A stretch of DNA of 47,254 bases, taken from Ectocarpus siliculosus (lineage: Eukaryota; Sar; Phaeophyceae; Ectocarpales; Ectocarpaceae). Shown one piece after another: positions 29,851 to 41,409 of this stretch; positions within the stretch are counted from its first letter, which is position 1, and each line of letters begins with the position of its first letter. Position numbers and translations under genes: made by a program. Where the stretch lies: positions 1,936-49,189 of the forward strand of contig FN648499.1 in NCBI GenBank assembly GCA_000310025.1. The letters are read 5' to 3'. Under the pieces are notes generated by a model. It saw only the letters and a list, made by a program, of their open reading frames with translations. It searched no databases and was not told where the DNA came from.

Positions 29851-31057
29851 TCAGAAACCACCCCTCCCCCCACCGCCCCTCCCTCCGGCGCCGCGCCCCT
29901 GGTTCCCTCCTCCACCGCCCCTGCCACCGTTGACCGTCATGCTGAAATTGCCCACACTGGGCTGACGGAGCTGCGGCTGCTGCTGCTGCTGCTGCGATGG
30001 TAGCGGCTGCGGCGCCGCCGCCTGCTGCGGCGGGGCCTGCGGGGTTGGCGGGACCTGCGGGGGTGGGGAAGCGGCGGAGGTGGCGGGGGCGGGATCGGCG
30101 TGTACGTGGTGGAGTTGGCAATCTGGAGTGCGGCACTGGCGGCTGAACCACCATCCCTAGCAAAAACCGGGGGGGCACGTCGGGGTCGTGGTAGTGGTCC
30201 GCTGCCGCTTGGTTGTCGCTGTCTTGGCCCCGGTCGTTCCGATCTTCCGCTTTGCACTCGTGGCGGGGGCGAGGGCGGCGGCCACGGTGGGGAGAGGCCA
30301 GTGGGCTGCCTTTTCCGCGAGGCTCTGAGTGTGATCTTCCTCGAGCAAGGTCTTGAGGAGCTTGAATCGCGGAAATGGGACGGCATCCGTGGCGTCCGCG
30401 GTGGGGAGGCCGTCCTGGTGCGTCCGGCGTAGGTCGTATGCCATCTTGTGTAAAATGCGGAAACCGTCTTCCAAGCCGCGGTTGATGGCATCCAGGAGGG
30501 CGTTGCGGACCCAGTTTTCATGGGGCTGAAGGCCTGTGTAATGGAGGGTGAGGTACGTAGCCAGCTTCCTTGTAATCGATGCGAACTCCGCCCTCCAGCC
30601 CGCGACGCGAAGCTTGGCATTCTCTTCGGCCGTGTCCATGCCGTACTCGATCGTTTTGAACAGCACGGTGTTGAAGGTGTCGAAGTGGACCGTCACGGGC
30701 ATGGCAGCGAGGGCGGCGTTGGCGAACTTGGGCGGGAAACAGTGCTCGATTTTTATGTCCGTCAGGCTGCACATCTGTTTCCCTCCCTGCTCTGTGATGA
30801 ATGAGTATTCGCCGGCGACCATTTTAACGAAGGGCACGTCGACTGGGGCGCGAGTGTCGAATCCGCCCCGCACGAGGAGCCACAGGGGGCCCGTCGCTTT
30901 CTAGTCCTCAGCCCTCAGCTTCTCCGTCATCTTCGACCCCGCGGTCGCCGGGGCGGGCGGCGCGGCGCTAGGGGCCACCACCGGTGCGTTGGCGGGAGGA
31001 AGAAGGCCGCCGGCGGGTTGTTGCTGCTGCTGCTGTGGCTGCTGCTGTGGCTGCTGC

Positions 31058-31088
<31 letters not shown>

Positions 31089-31461
31089 ACAGGATCTGTC
31101 CCTGCTGCGCCACCTGTTGGTGTAAGGCCGCCATTTGAGCTTGGTGAGCGTTCATGAACTGGGTGAGCATGGCCTGGATACAGCCGAGTGGGTTCGCGCC
31201 GGCACCCTCCTCTGGTCCGTTGTTTGCAGGGGGGGCGTCGCCGCCGTTGTGCTCGGCTGCCGGGGGAGCGGCTGCAGCTGCGGCTTCGTCGGCGGCTGCG
31301 ACAGCGGCTGCGGCAGCGTTTACAGCGGCGGCAGCGTCTGCGGCGGCGGCGTTGGGTGTAGCGGCGTTGGCTGCGGCGCCGTCGTACGCGGGTGTGGCTT
31401 CGGCCGCGGCTGCATCTGCTGCTATCTTTGCCTGGACCGCATTTTGCACTGATGGATCCAT
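29851..31461 (-). pseudogene. Gag of the large DIRS-like element, one frame with three TAG codons
   Basis: The frame runs from ATG 31461, exactly at the inner edge of repeat A1, to TGA 29853-29851. TAG codons interrupt it at 31089-31087 (inside a CAG run), 30903-30901 and 30159-30157. The product has an Ala-rich N-terminus, a polyglutamine tract, a folded-looking central region (VKMVAGEYSFITEQGGKQMC, WRAEFASITRKLATYLTLHY), a basic stretch (KRQRTTTTT), then a zinc finger and a Pro/Gln/Gly-rich tail. The third TAG sits inside the finger: C-x-GWWFSRQ-C, C-RTPD-C, C-QLH-H, which is CX8CX4CX3H if the stop counts as one residue. That is the same spacing as in the Gag at 2907-3874. The RT follows in the same frame. 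Confidence 0.75.
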
Positions 31462-31673
31462 GGGAAAATCGATCAAGGCCCTGACTTCCACGCTCCTTCC
31501 TCTCGCTTCCTCAACTAATTGTTTGACTGCAATAGGGTTCTCTTCCCCGAGACGCGAGTGCACAAGAAGACTGAAGACTTTGCACGCAGGGGACGCTCAG
31601 CGCCCGTCCCCTGCTTTCTTTCGAATTCAACAAACGCCTTCCACAAACAACGCTTTCCTTCTGAACGCTACAT
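31461..31673 (-). repeat. Split direct repeat A1 of the large DIRS-like element
   Basis: It matches 25168-25381 and 24651-24864 apart from a few substitutions and a one-base deletion in a T run. A2 and A3 keep an open frame through the repeat (VEFERKQGTRAERPLRAKVF). In A1 the deletion shifts it, and no ATG precedes the inner edge. Confidence 0.88.
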
Positions 31674-31690
31674 CATGGTGGAACTTAGAG

Positions 31691-32435
31691 CCCCCCCCCC
31701 CCCCCCCCTACGGACCTCGGTGTTTGCCATCCGGATTGGGTTTTCGTCGCTTGGCAACGACGTTGTAAAACAGGCCAATTCACTTCGTGAACTCGGCAAC
31801 CAGGTTACCGTTTTTTTTTTTTACCTCGTTTTTTTTTTTTGGCGGTAACCATAATGGTGGTCGAGTAGATCATGTTGTGCGGGGTCGAGAAACCTCACTC
31901 CGCGCAACGGGGGATGATCGCACCACGTTGTGTTAAAATGGTCAAGCATCCTCGAGGCAGTTACACAGTGCTTACAACTGTCTCTGGAAGTGAAAGCACC
32001 AGAAAACAAATTAAGTCATACGTAGCTGTCATCCGTACGCAAGGAAGTAAGCACAAGATGCCGAACACCCTTAGCAGGATGCAGCTCACCCTTCATGCGA
32101 CTCGCCAAATACNNNNNNNNNNNNNNNNNNNNNNNNNNNNNNNNNNNNNNNNNNNNNNNNNNNNNNNNNNNNNNNNNNNNNNNNNNNNNNNNNNNNNNNN
32201 NNNNNNNNNNNNGAAAGAAACCCAAAATGCCCAAACCCCTTTGCCGGGAGCAAGTTCCCCTTTCTGGGGATTCCCAAAATCCCTGAGGGGGTTTCAGCTT
32301 GAGGAATGAGGAACCGGGTCCGGTGGAAACCCCGGGATGTTCATCCCGGCTTTGGCAGGGAGGGGGGGTAAAGGGCAAAGGATTCCGGCAGACCAGGCTT
32401 GGGGTCCCCCCCCCCCCCCCCCCCTACGGACCTCG
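31691..32435 (-). repeat. SINE-like element copy 3 with a ~30-bp target duplication; spans the assembly gap
   Basis: The element runs from 31718 to about 32405. Flanks are C18 then TACGGACCTCG (31691-31719) on the left and C19 then TACGGACCTCG (32406-32435) on the right, an obvious direct duplication that includes the poly(C) tract. The body up to 32112 is close to copies 1 and 2. The part after the gap is recognisable (CCGGGTCCGGTG, CATCCCGGCTTTG) but full of homopolymer differences, as in poor-quality consensus. Confidence 0.75.
32113..32212. other. Assembly gap (100 N)
   Basis: 100 undetermined bases inside SINE-like copy 3. The size may be nominal. Confidence 0.99.
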
Positions 32436-33285
32436 ATTTTCGATTAGTAGACCTACAGCATGTGTCTTAAAACGTTTTTCACATAGTGTTCCAAACAAGC
32501 TTATATCTCTCTTCTAACCGGGATAGTTACCCCTCACCTGGACACAGGTAGTAAGCTATATCTGTAGGGATCGATCATGCAGAACAATCAAGCGGTGGTA
32601 CGACTTCAGGCGGGTGATCGGCGACGCCCAACAGCAGTCATACGGTTCCGCACAAGATCGATAATCAGCGTATCAGGTTCAGCATTCACATGGTGTTGGC
32701 ACTTGGCAGGCACAAAGGCTAGGGTATGGCTCTCAGTTCTCTCGCGCGATCGGCGGTGGTAACTAACCACCTGGATATGGATCAGGAAAGCACGTCGAGG
32801 GAGGTGGTACAATCCTGGGGGTCAGGGGACATGTCCTGAACCCCCCCAACAGGCTGGACCGGGGAAACATGATAGGTCTGTTTGGATCCCCGGTCATGAC
32901 AGCCCGTGCCCTCCGGATATACCTCGCGACCATAGCGAAGTATCCATCCATCACCGGTTGGGACGTCCGGCCGGAACACATATATATCCATCACAACGAA
33001 AGCAGAGGGAGTTGCGGCCGCTGTCGTGCGCGCAGCACACCAAACTACTGATGTGCACCCGCCCTTACAGTCTTCTTCAGTTTGATCGCTTTACATGCGT
33101 GGTTTTGCCGGCAGTAGCAGAGTGCTCAGCATGGAGTAGATGTCGAGACGACAGATACAGCGTTTGACACTGCCCGAGTTCAAGGTACACGGGTGGCCAA
33201 CATACCAGGTTGTAGGGGCACTTATGCCAACCTCCATCTTCAATTATTTTGGCACGAGTTGCAACCTCCCCACCTTGGGTAACCC
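32436..33285. other. Unassigned stretch
   Basis: No gene, repeat or structured element recognised. Translations are not coherent. Confidence 0.4.
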
Positions 33286-33289
33286 TTTC

Positions 33290-34000
33290 AATGCAACGAT
33301 GGCCAGGTTGTGCAAGGTATACCTTTCTTGGAGGTTGCGCGTTGTTTACAAGCCGGGCAGGGGGCAGGTTGCCGATGGTAGTGCAAGGTGTGTACCCTTT
33401 CTTGGTGGTTGGTGCGCTGCTAACAAGCCGGATAGGGGTCACGCTGTCGATGGCGGTGCAAGGTGTACCATTTCTTGTGGTTGGTGCACTGCTTACAAGC
33501 TGGACAGCGGGCAGGCTGCCGATGGCATCGCAAGGTGTACCCTTTCTTGGAGGTTGGCGCGCCATGCACAAGTCGGTTAGGGGGGAGGTTGCCTATGGTA
33601 TGACAAGGTGTACCCTGTTTTGCAGGTTGGAGCGCTTCGCACAAACCGGTTAGGGGGCAGGTCGCCGGTAGGAGTGCAAGGTGTGCCCTTTCTTGCAGGA
33701 TGACGCGTTGCGCACAAGCCAATAAGGGGGCAGGTTGCCGATGGCATCGCAAGGTGTACCCTTTCTTGGAGGTTGGCGCGCCATGCACAAGTCGGTTAGG
33801 GGGGAGGTTGCCTATGGTATGACAAGGTGTACCCTGTTTTGCAGGTTGGAGCGCTTCGCACAAGCCGGTTCGGGGGCAGGTTGCCGGTAGTAGTGCAAGG
33901 TGTGCCCTTTCTTGCAGGATGACGCGTTGCGCACAAGCCAATAAGGGGGCAGGTTGCCGATGGTATTGCAATGCGTACCCTCTCTTAGAGGTTGTGCACG
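33290..34000. repeat. Ten-copy tandem repeat, ~73 bp, with a 219-bp higher-order unit
   Basis: CAAGGTGTACCCTTTCTTG-like motifs recur near 33315, 33390, 33458, 33530, 33603, 33676, 33749, 33822, 33895 and 33967. The stretch starting at 33521 repeats almost exactly from 33740, i.e. three monomers (219 bp) form a higher-order unit. Other shared words are GCACAAGCCGGTTAGGGGGC and GCAGGTTGCCGATGG. Confidence 0.88.
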
Positions 34001-34078
34001 ATGCGGCCGGTCTACAATAATCAGCAGCGCTCAACACTGTAGTGGTGGGTTCAATTCCCCTGCACTACGTTTTTTTGT
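33987..34078 (+). other. tRNA-like 3' region with box B and T-run terminator
   Basis: GTGGGTTCAATTCCCC resembles a T-arm/box B. GTAGTG upstream pairs with CACTAC downstream to enclose it, and a run of seven T follows, as in Pol III terminators. I cannot fold a full cloverleaf, so this may be a tRNA pseudogene or the end of a tRNA-derived repeat. Confidence 0.3.
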
Positions 34079-35217
34079 TCATGTTCCATTTGTTTTTTAG
34101 CCCCTTGTATTCGAATCACTACATTTTTTCCGTCGGTACATTCCCGAGCAAACCCCTGAAACAACGACATCCCGTGCCCATGCATCATACGCGTTGCCAG
34201 TACCTCTAGCTTAAACCAATCTCCGCCCGAGGCTTATCGTCTCGACCCAGGGTCGTCAACATTCCAAGTTGCACGAATACACGTTAGCGAGAACCATAAA
34301 ATGTACTTCAAATTGAAACAATCCATACATACATATATATCCTTTCGAACGTCGTTCTGTGTATTGAATATCCCCCCACCACAGCATGCCCTCGCCCACG
34401 ACCGTCAGCGACGTCGGTCATGGAAACGACCCACAATCCCCGCAATAAACTATCTTTGTTGTGGGGAAGCACAACTCAGCCGGAGACAACAGCTACACGT
34501 AGCGGCAGCAGTGTTGTCCAAACGCATAGGTAGAAACGACCGTCTCTCCCGACACGAAACACAGAACCCCCCCCCACCCTGGCCGCCCAAATTCTACAAC
34601 TAACTCTAGTAAAAAAAACAACGTCACTGCCTGAGACGGAGCCAGCTGCGACAGCGGTGTCCTCCAAAAACAACGCAGAGACTGCAGAAATAGACCTCTC
34701 TACTTTCCCAACACCATCGAAGCAACTCCCCCCTCTCGTCCCCAAATAAAGCCACAATTCGCACGGACAAAAAACGGCGTGGACAAAGCCGAGAGGCGGC
34801 AGCGACAAATTCCAAACGCCCTTGCAGGCACAGTAAGAAACCACCAGGCTCTCATCCCGCGCAAGGCGCCCTCGTGCACCAGGGAGAGCAACAAGCATAT
34901 CATAGCACCATACGATTCAAAACAACGGTGTGAGACATGGCGAGCGGGATATTTCTCCGCCTCCTCCGTCAAAGCTTGGACCCGTTGTGAACGTCATGAG
35001 GACCCGAGAAAGCGCTTTGAACGATGTTGCAGTGGAGGTCCCGGCGACTCGACCTGGAGGTTACCGATCAGCAACGAAATAATATTGAGGTGTGAGAGGA
35101 GGGTAATAGTGGGCCGTCGAGGAATGGAGGGCATGCTCTCCCCCTTTGCTGCAGTATAGTTCTTGGTGTAGCTGACAGATGTACATTGTCAACAAAAATA
35201 TTTGCAAGCAGGCATGG
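34079..35217. other. Unassigned stretch
   Basis: No gene or repeat supported. Only short open frames without recognisable domains. Confidence 0.4.
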
Positions 35218-35230
35218 GGGGAGGGGGGGG

Positions 35231-35526
35231 GTACTCATAGTCGTGCATGCCGTAGTCGTTAGACCATTGACCTCGCATGCCTACAAGGCCGGGACGGAGC
35301 ACGCCGGGTTCTCAGCGGACCAGGCTCTCACATCACCAAGCGCGAAGCGCCGTGAGGTATTCGGCGAGTCGCATGAAGGGTGAGCTGCATCCTGCTAAGG
35401 GTGTTCGGCATCTTGTGCTCACTTCCTTGCGTTCGGATGACAGCTGCGTATGACTTAATTTGTTTTCTGGTGCGTTCACTTCCAGAGACAGTTTGAAGCA
35501 CTGTGTAACTGCCTCGAGGATGCTTA
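35231..35526 (+). repeat. SINE-like element copy 4 (head half, truncated)
   Basis: It starts GTACTCATAGTCGTGCATGCC directly after a G tract and shows the tRNA-like TAGTCGTTAGACCATTGACC, then the common body up to GCCTCGAGGATGCTTA, where it ends. The other half is missing. Confidence 0.82.
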
Positions 35527-36605
35527 ACCCTTTTGAGTCTTCAGGCGTTCTCACTGATCATTGATTGATCATTTGCAAATGCTGGTGTAGTGGCAAGTCG
35601 TGGAGTTGCCGCCCTGCAGCCCTTCGCGCCGTGTATTGGCAAGTCCATAGGTAGGTGTGTCTAGATTATTAGCACCCGCGCTAACCGGCTGACCAATGAA
35701 GAGACTTCAGTGACAGCGGGTAATGTCAAGGTCTCGGGAATGGGAATGGGGCCAATCAATGCCAAATCATGCATCTCTCAACGTGTGCACATGTCAATGA
35801 ACGCGTGTGTGCATACAGCAGTACATACATACATACATTTGTGTTCTTTCGCAGCACCACACATACACTCGCCCGAACGTAGGAAGCCACTGCTGCAAAG
35901 AGCAGAGGACAGCAAAAGGGAGGGGTATTGCAGTCCCTGCCGAAGCCCAGATATCGAGGATATCGTGGTTCCCAACAATTTGAAAATCGTTCCCAAGATC
36001 CAGCAGTCAGTGTGTCAACAGCTACAACGAACGCTACAACAACACTACTACTGCTGTAGACGAGTAAAACATATCAGCAACACATCCACACTCGTAGCGC
36101 CACACATACCACCCTCGCCCGAACCTGGGAAACCACGAGGTACAGGTGTGTGCTGGTGGATGTGCTTGTTGTTTGAAAAACACAGGAGCTCTAGAGAGTT
36201 GGCAGGGCACATTTCAGGGGGGGACAGAGAACAGAGAAGTACAGAAGTACAAATACCAGCTATGGGTCTTCACTGATCATTTTGCCCTCTCTGGACTGAT
36301 CATTTACAATATACCGAAAATAGACTAGTTGAGGCAGCTAGACGACTGATCATTTCAAAGGCTACACAGCTAACCTGCCCTACTGACCGCAGCGCGACCA
36401 CCCACCAACCCTTCTACGACCCTGTCTGTGGCCACCACCCTGTCGCCGGCTTCTCTCATGGCCTACAGGGGGAGATAGCTGTTGCGTGTGCAGAAGTACA
36501 CTGGTGTCTTTCTCTGCACTTCTCTCTCTCCCGCTCGCTCTCGCTCTCATTTTTTTTTTTTGGCGCAAAAAAAAAAATCTGACAGTCCAGCCTAGACCCA
36601 AACTT
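35527..36605. other. Stretch with repeated TGATCATTT motifs and a short duplication
   Basis: CTGATCATT or TGATCATTT occurs at about 35555, 35566, 36275, 36294 and 36346, roughly bounding an ~800-bp segment. Inside it, CCACACATACA...CTCGCCCGAAC occurs twice (~35860 and ~36100). This could be a small unrecognised element with subterminal repeats. No coding region is supported. Confidence 0.3.
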
Positions 36606-36717
36606 TAACACAACGTGGTGCGATCATCCCCCGTTGCGCGAAGTGAGGGTTCTCGACCCCGCACAACATGATCTACTCGACCACCATGATGGTTACCGCC
36701 AAAAACAAAAAGAGGTA
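36606..36717 (+). repeat. SINE-like element copy 5 (internal fragment)
   Basis: It matches the central part (ACAACGTGGTGCGATCATCC ... GATCTACTCGACCACCAT) of the family and stops in the A/T tract after GGTTACCGCC. Both ends of the family are missing. Confidence 0.8.
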
Positions 36718-38960
36718 TATTTGTTTTCTTTCGAATTGCCTTGATTAATATTTCTGTGGCCTACGGAGGGAGACGTCCCCCGTACCACACGTCCCGCACG
36801 GCACAAAGCCTCTGCGGTATCCTAACGTGTCTCTGCTTCTAAAACACAAAATCTCCCTCCGAGTACTACCGGACGGGACGAAACTGTTGCACAGTAGCAG
36901 TCTCGGACGATTGAGCCTCCCAATGGTACGCACTACCATTCAGAAACACCCAGTTCGAGGTCGTGCGATATCTGCTTCGGGATACAACAGTACAACCCGT
37001 CGGGTCGTCCGATGTCGTGCATTACGCTTATATTACCAACACAGAACTGTGCGATACGCACCCTGCACGCAATTTGACCGCCAAACGGGACGGCACAGCT
37101 CAGCCGTTGGCCTTCGTGACGCGCCGCCCGCCTAGAAAATCCCCAAATCGGAGGACTCAAAGAGTTCCTCCACCAAGAAGCATAACGGCGAGCGCTACCT
37201 CAGAGAGACCCTAGTCTGTCTCTCGGCGGTGGCGTGAGGTACCGATAGTCAGCTGTGGCGCACTATGAAGCGCTAAGTATCGTATGCCTTGCCCTTCTTG
37301 GTCGCCATGTGCCCTGCGCCGTATGGTGGTTTCATGGCGTTGCTTGCTTCCCGCTGTATCTTTGAGGTTCCCGCGAAATGATCCGCATGATGCCTGGGAC
37401 ATCTCACTACACGGGAAAACATGACGAAAAGCACGAGGCAGAAAAAGAAAAGAAACAACAGAAGGAAAGCGACAGGGCTGCGCTGTCGTGCAACCCGGGT
37501 TTCCAATCTCGTGGGCATCCGAACGTAGCCGGAACAGGTTGCATGGGATCAAGCGACGCGCGAGGCACGGTATCGTTTGTTTGTTTGTTTGTTTGTTTGT
37601 TTTATTGGGGGGGGGGGGGGGGTACGCGGCGCCACGTCGAATTTCTTCTTGCGGCTCGACTTACGGCGCGGCCCATGGTAGAAAAAAAAAAACAATGGAA
37701 CCGTACAGCCTGTGGCTTCATCATAGGAGAGGAATAAAGTGGCTTCACCGCGGTTGTCTCTGCAGATATCGTCGAGCGTCAATTATTTGGCGCGCATCCG
37801 ATATTCACGAGCAAGCTGACCGACGAGCACATGACAATGCCGACCCGAGGCATTTCAACCATAATTAATTGTCCCCGCCCGCGTCATGGGTCATGGGTCC
37901 ATTTGAAAGACGCGTTATGAATGGCGTATTTTCTCGAAGTTCCAGACAAGGAGAATTCCCGGTGTTGCTGCATACTACGCCAACCGTGGTGAGAAATACA
38001 GGTATTCCTACCATCCTAACCGTGTTGGGGGAGGAGAGAGGGCATGTAGTTCGAACTTGACTCTGCGCTCTCGCCGCTATGCGTCGTTCGAGACATGACC
38101 AAACATTATGAGAACATTCCCGGGTATATTTCACCCGCAGTAGATCGATTCCAACCATGCGACCGAAGCGATTTAGGTGGCCAATGCCACTACACTAGTA
38201 AAGTCATGGTCGCGATCATCGATACCTGACGGATGAAAGTTTCTTTCACACACACGAACGTGCATGTGCACACACACACCATTAACAACAAAATGTGCGT
38301 GGCGGAGCTCATGCATCGTTGAATGCAGCGGTTCGGAAACATCCCACCGGGAGATATTGCTCGACCAGTTAATGCTTTGGTTCCCCAAAACCTAGGCCCT
38401 GATAATGTGTACTCGACATTCGAGAAACTAACGCCGTGGTCGGCGCCAAGTTAAACTGGTGTGGCGAGGAACTGTCTTCGACACCGCGGTGCGGAAATAC
38501 CAACAACGGGCGGATGCATGAGGCACGACCCAGCCAGTTTTTTCGCCCACCCACAAAATACACGAGTAACGGCCAAAGGTATATCAGAGTCTTGCGAAGG
38601 GGCGGGTGGGTCCCCTTTCCCCTCCACGCAGCGTTTCTTGTGGGCAAGGTAAAACAGACCTTCCCTGGTTTCCTCCCACCATGATAAACAGCTGATTCTT
38701 TAGGACATTGACGGCCGGAACCGTGTACGCAAGTTCATGGTCGCCGGGTTAGCAAGGAACTTGTGCTCATTTTTTCTCGTAAGGATTCGCACGTTTCTCA
38801 GCGCGTTTCGTTTATTTTCACTAGACAATACGAAAGCAAGCTCCATTATTTCCCCCGTGTGATTGCAGCAGCTGCCTCCGTATCTACAACGCGTCGGAAC
38901 GGAAATCAGCGTTTTTGTGACGTACGTTGGCTGCTGTCACCGATGCGGACGCAACCGTCT
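36718..38960. other. Unassigned stretch with simple repeats
   Basis: It contains a GTTT microsatellite followed by a long G run (37573-37621) and short CA-rich runs (~38250-38280). No gene is supported; open frames look incidental. Confidence 0.4.
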
Positions 38961-38979
38961 TGCATGAGCGTAGCGATCG

Positions 38980-40300
38980 GCAACAGGGCACCGTTCGAGC
39001 GAGTTTTCGGGTATATTCATTGCTATGCTTGTTTTCATGTGTCAATGGCGGCGTCAGCTCGTGAGAACCGACATGATTTTATTTATGTTTTTGTATATTT
39101 GACACTGCGGATCCCACTACCGGCGGACTTTGCGACTACTGCTGACTTTGCAGCACCGGCTAGGGCCAATCCCAAACTCAGCGACCGGGCACCGTTCGAG
39201 CGTTTGAATGTTCGATTTATATATACTATATTGATATTTTACCTACTGATTTGGCGGTGGCGGCCGAAACCCGCCTCGAGCTCCGTAACAGGACACAGTT
39301 CGAGCGGTTGTGGCACTCCTGATCCGACGACCTACTGAGTTGGCGCTGGCAGCCGAAGCCCGCCACAAACTCAGCAACAGGGCACCGTTCGAGCGACTAT
39401 CATTGGACTCCGAACCCTACTACCTACTGAACTTCCAGCAGGCATGGCGTCAGGTTTTATCGACGACCGGGTCCGTGCCTACTGAGGAGGCGGTGGTGGC
39501 CGAAGCCAGCCCCCAAGCTGAGTAACAGGGCACCGTTCGAGCGACGTTTCTTGTTTTTGTTTCCCTCTCTTCTCAGATATATATATATTTCGTTGCACCC
39601 CGGATCCGACGACCTACTGAGTTTTCGGCGATGGCCGAAACCAGCCCCCCGGCTCATTGGCAGGGAATCGTTCGAGCGACGTTCGTTGCGTTCCGATATC
39701 CGACTACCTGCTAGCTGTACAGCGGTGCATGGGCCAGCGGTCGACAGGGCACCGTTCGAGCCACAGCTGACAATTGTCTGACACTATGTTATGGTTACTG
39801 CACTCAGGATCCGACTAGCATACCGAATTGGCGGCGACCGACAGAGCCATACGCCGGCTCAGTACCAGGGCACCGTTCGAGCGACAATACATTATTCTTT
39901 GTTACTGTTTTCTATTTATCGTGATGGTAATCCAGATCCGACTACCTACTGAGTTGGCGGCGATGGACGGGGCCAGCCGCCGGCTCAGTAACAGGGAACC
40001 GTTCGAGCGGCAATTTACTGTTGTTGAACAATGGTGTCTATCGAATTGTGATTGCACTCCGGTCGCCAATACCAGCGGCAAACGCAGCGACAGGACACCG
40101 TTCGAGGCACATATCGTTCTTGTTTCATTTATATACTCCGCATCCGACTAACGTACTGAGTTGGCGTTCAGCAACAGGGCACCGTTCGAGCGAAAATTTA
40201 TTGTAGTTTAACGTTGCACCCCGGAGCCGACTACCTGCTGAGGTGGTGGCAACGGCCGAAGCCAGCCCTGGGCTCAGCAGCAGGGCACCGTTCGAGCGAC
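38980..40300. repeat. Irregular satellite built on an ACCGTTCGAGCGAC core, ~12 copies
   Basis: The core GGGCACCGTTCGAGCGAC, with small variants, recurs near 38989, 39189, 39296, 39383, 39529, 39668, 39749, 39870, 39998, 40095, 40178 and 40286. The intervals of 80-200 bp contain shared sequence (GATCCGACTACCTACTGAG, TTGGCGGCGATGGCCGAAGC, GCTCAGCAACAGG) and variable AT-rich inserts. The core is much better kept than the rest of the monomer. Confidence 0.85.
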
Positions 40301-41405
40301 AATTTGTTGTTTTTTAACATTGCATTTTATTCGTTGTCCACCCCGGATCCGACTACCTACTGAGTTGCCGGCAATGGTCGAAACAAGCCCCTTCTCTGGA
40401 CACAGTGAACGGTATTGAGCAGCAAGGCGGAAAGAGCGAGGTTGTTGCCGGCACCAATATCACTGCGGCGGAAGAAAAGCCGCGACCTGCCCTACTGGTT
40501 CCGTCTCACGACACAACCGCCAACGACACCGGCACCATGTACTTAGCCCACGCTTCGATCCCCCGCGGTGTCACCAGCGGAGTTCCTTGTAGTGTCGGGG
40601 CCGCCGCAGCAGGAGACTCGGATTTGCAGTAATGCCGGTAGTAGCGGCGAGAAGGAAAAGTGTCCGCTAGGCGGTGCCGCAGATGATGATGGGGACGTGC
40701 GCTCATAAACGCACTCCGGGGACGACGGCGGCCGCTACTGGGGACGCCGGGTTGCAAGCGAGCAAGACCAGCGGGTCGACGTCCTTTTCATATTTCTGAG
40801 GAGACCGAGTAGGGGATGATGACGACTGCGACGCCGGTGGTGGTGCGGTTCTGGCGGCCCCGGCGGCGGCGGCGGCGGCGATGGAGGTAGTGGCAGCCAC
40901 GGCATCGTTCGACGAAGCTCCTTCGGCGGCGGTCAAGGCGCAAACCGAGGCCCGGGAGGCGGCGGCGGCAGAGAGGTGGTGGTCAAAGCCGGCACATCGG
41001 CGACGCGCCACCAAGCGAAGGCCGAACGCAAGCGGGCCAAGCGGGCGTGTGATGAGGCTTGCACCCGCCGCCTGATCCAGCACTTCTTGATGTTTTATCG
41101 CGGCGGGGCTATACCGAGCCCATATTTACGGGGGGGCAGAAGAGGAATTTTGATGCTAACAAATATTGAAAACATACGCAAGAGAACCAGAAATTGCACA
41201 ACAGGCACACAAGCCCAGTCGGAAGGCATCGCGAAAAACAGAAATCGTTGATTCTAGCACAGGGCGGCAGTAGAGGCTGCTCAAAACATACTTTTCACGC
41301 GTCTACCTCCACACGCCTCGTTTGAAATCAAGATAAAATTTTACACCGTTCTAAACTTAAGTCAAAAAAGCCAAAACGGGAGGCGCTCAGATAATATCAG
41401 TTTTG
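40301..41405 (+). other. Unassigned stretch, weak coding-like signal
   Basis: Frames at 40405-40632 (Ala/Thr/Gly-rich) and around 40900-41130 (AERKRAKRACDEACTRRLIQ) read somewhat like protein but are short, lack domains and do not join. They could be exons or element remnants. Not called as genes. Confidence 0.25.
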
Positions 41406-41409
41406 AGGG

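Larger units (their letters stand above)
24397..31673 (-). mobile_element. Large DIRS-like retrotransposon: Gag, RT-RNase H, tyrosine recombinase; decayed
   Basis: Read on the - strand: A1 (31673-31461), Gag, RT-RNase H, YR, B1 (25589-25431), A2 (25381-25168), B2 (25072-24914), A3 (24864-24651), B3 (24555-24397). The gene order, the split direct repeats and the absence of a visible methyltransferase fit the PAT/Ngaro side of the DIRS order. The usual A1-B1-A2-B2 tail has been extended by a 517-bp tandem duplication. The ORFs carry five or six premature stops and several frameshifts, so this copy is unlikely to be autonomous now, although the RT core is intact. Confidence 0.88.

Noticed and set aside
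37573-37621. GTTT/G-run as telomere-like sequence
   Set aside because: It is a simple microsatellite next to a G homopolymer with no telomeric unit.
38980-40300. CRISPR-like regular cores with variable spacers
   Set aside because: Spacing is irregular (80-200 bp) and the spacers share sequence with one another.
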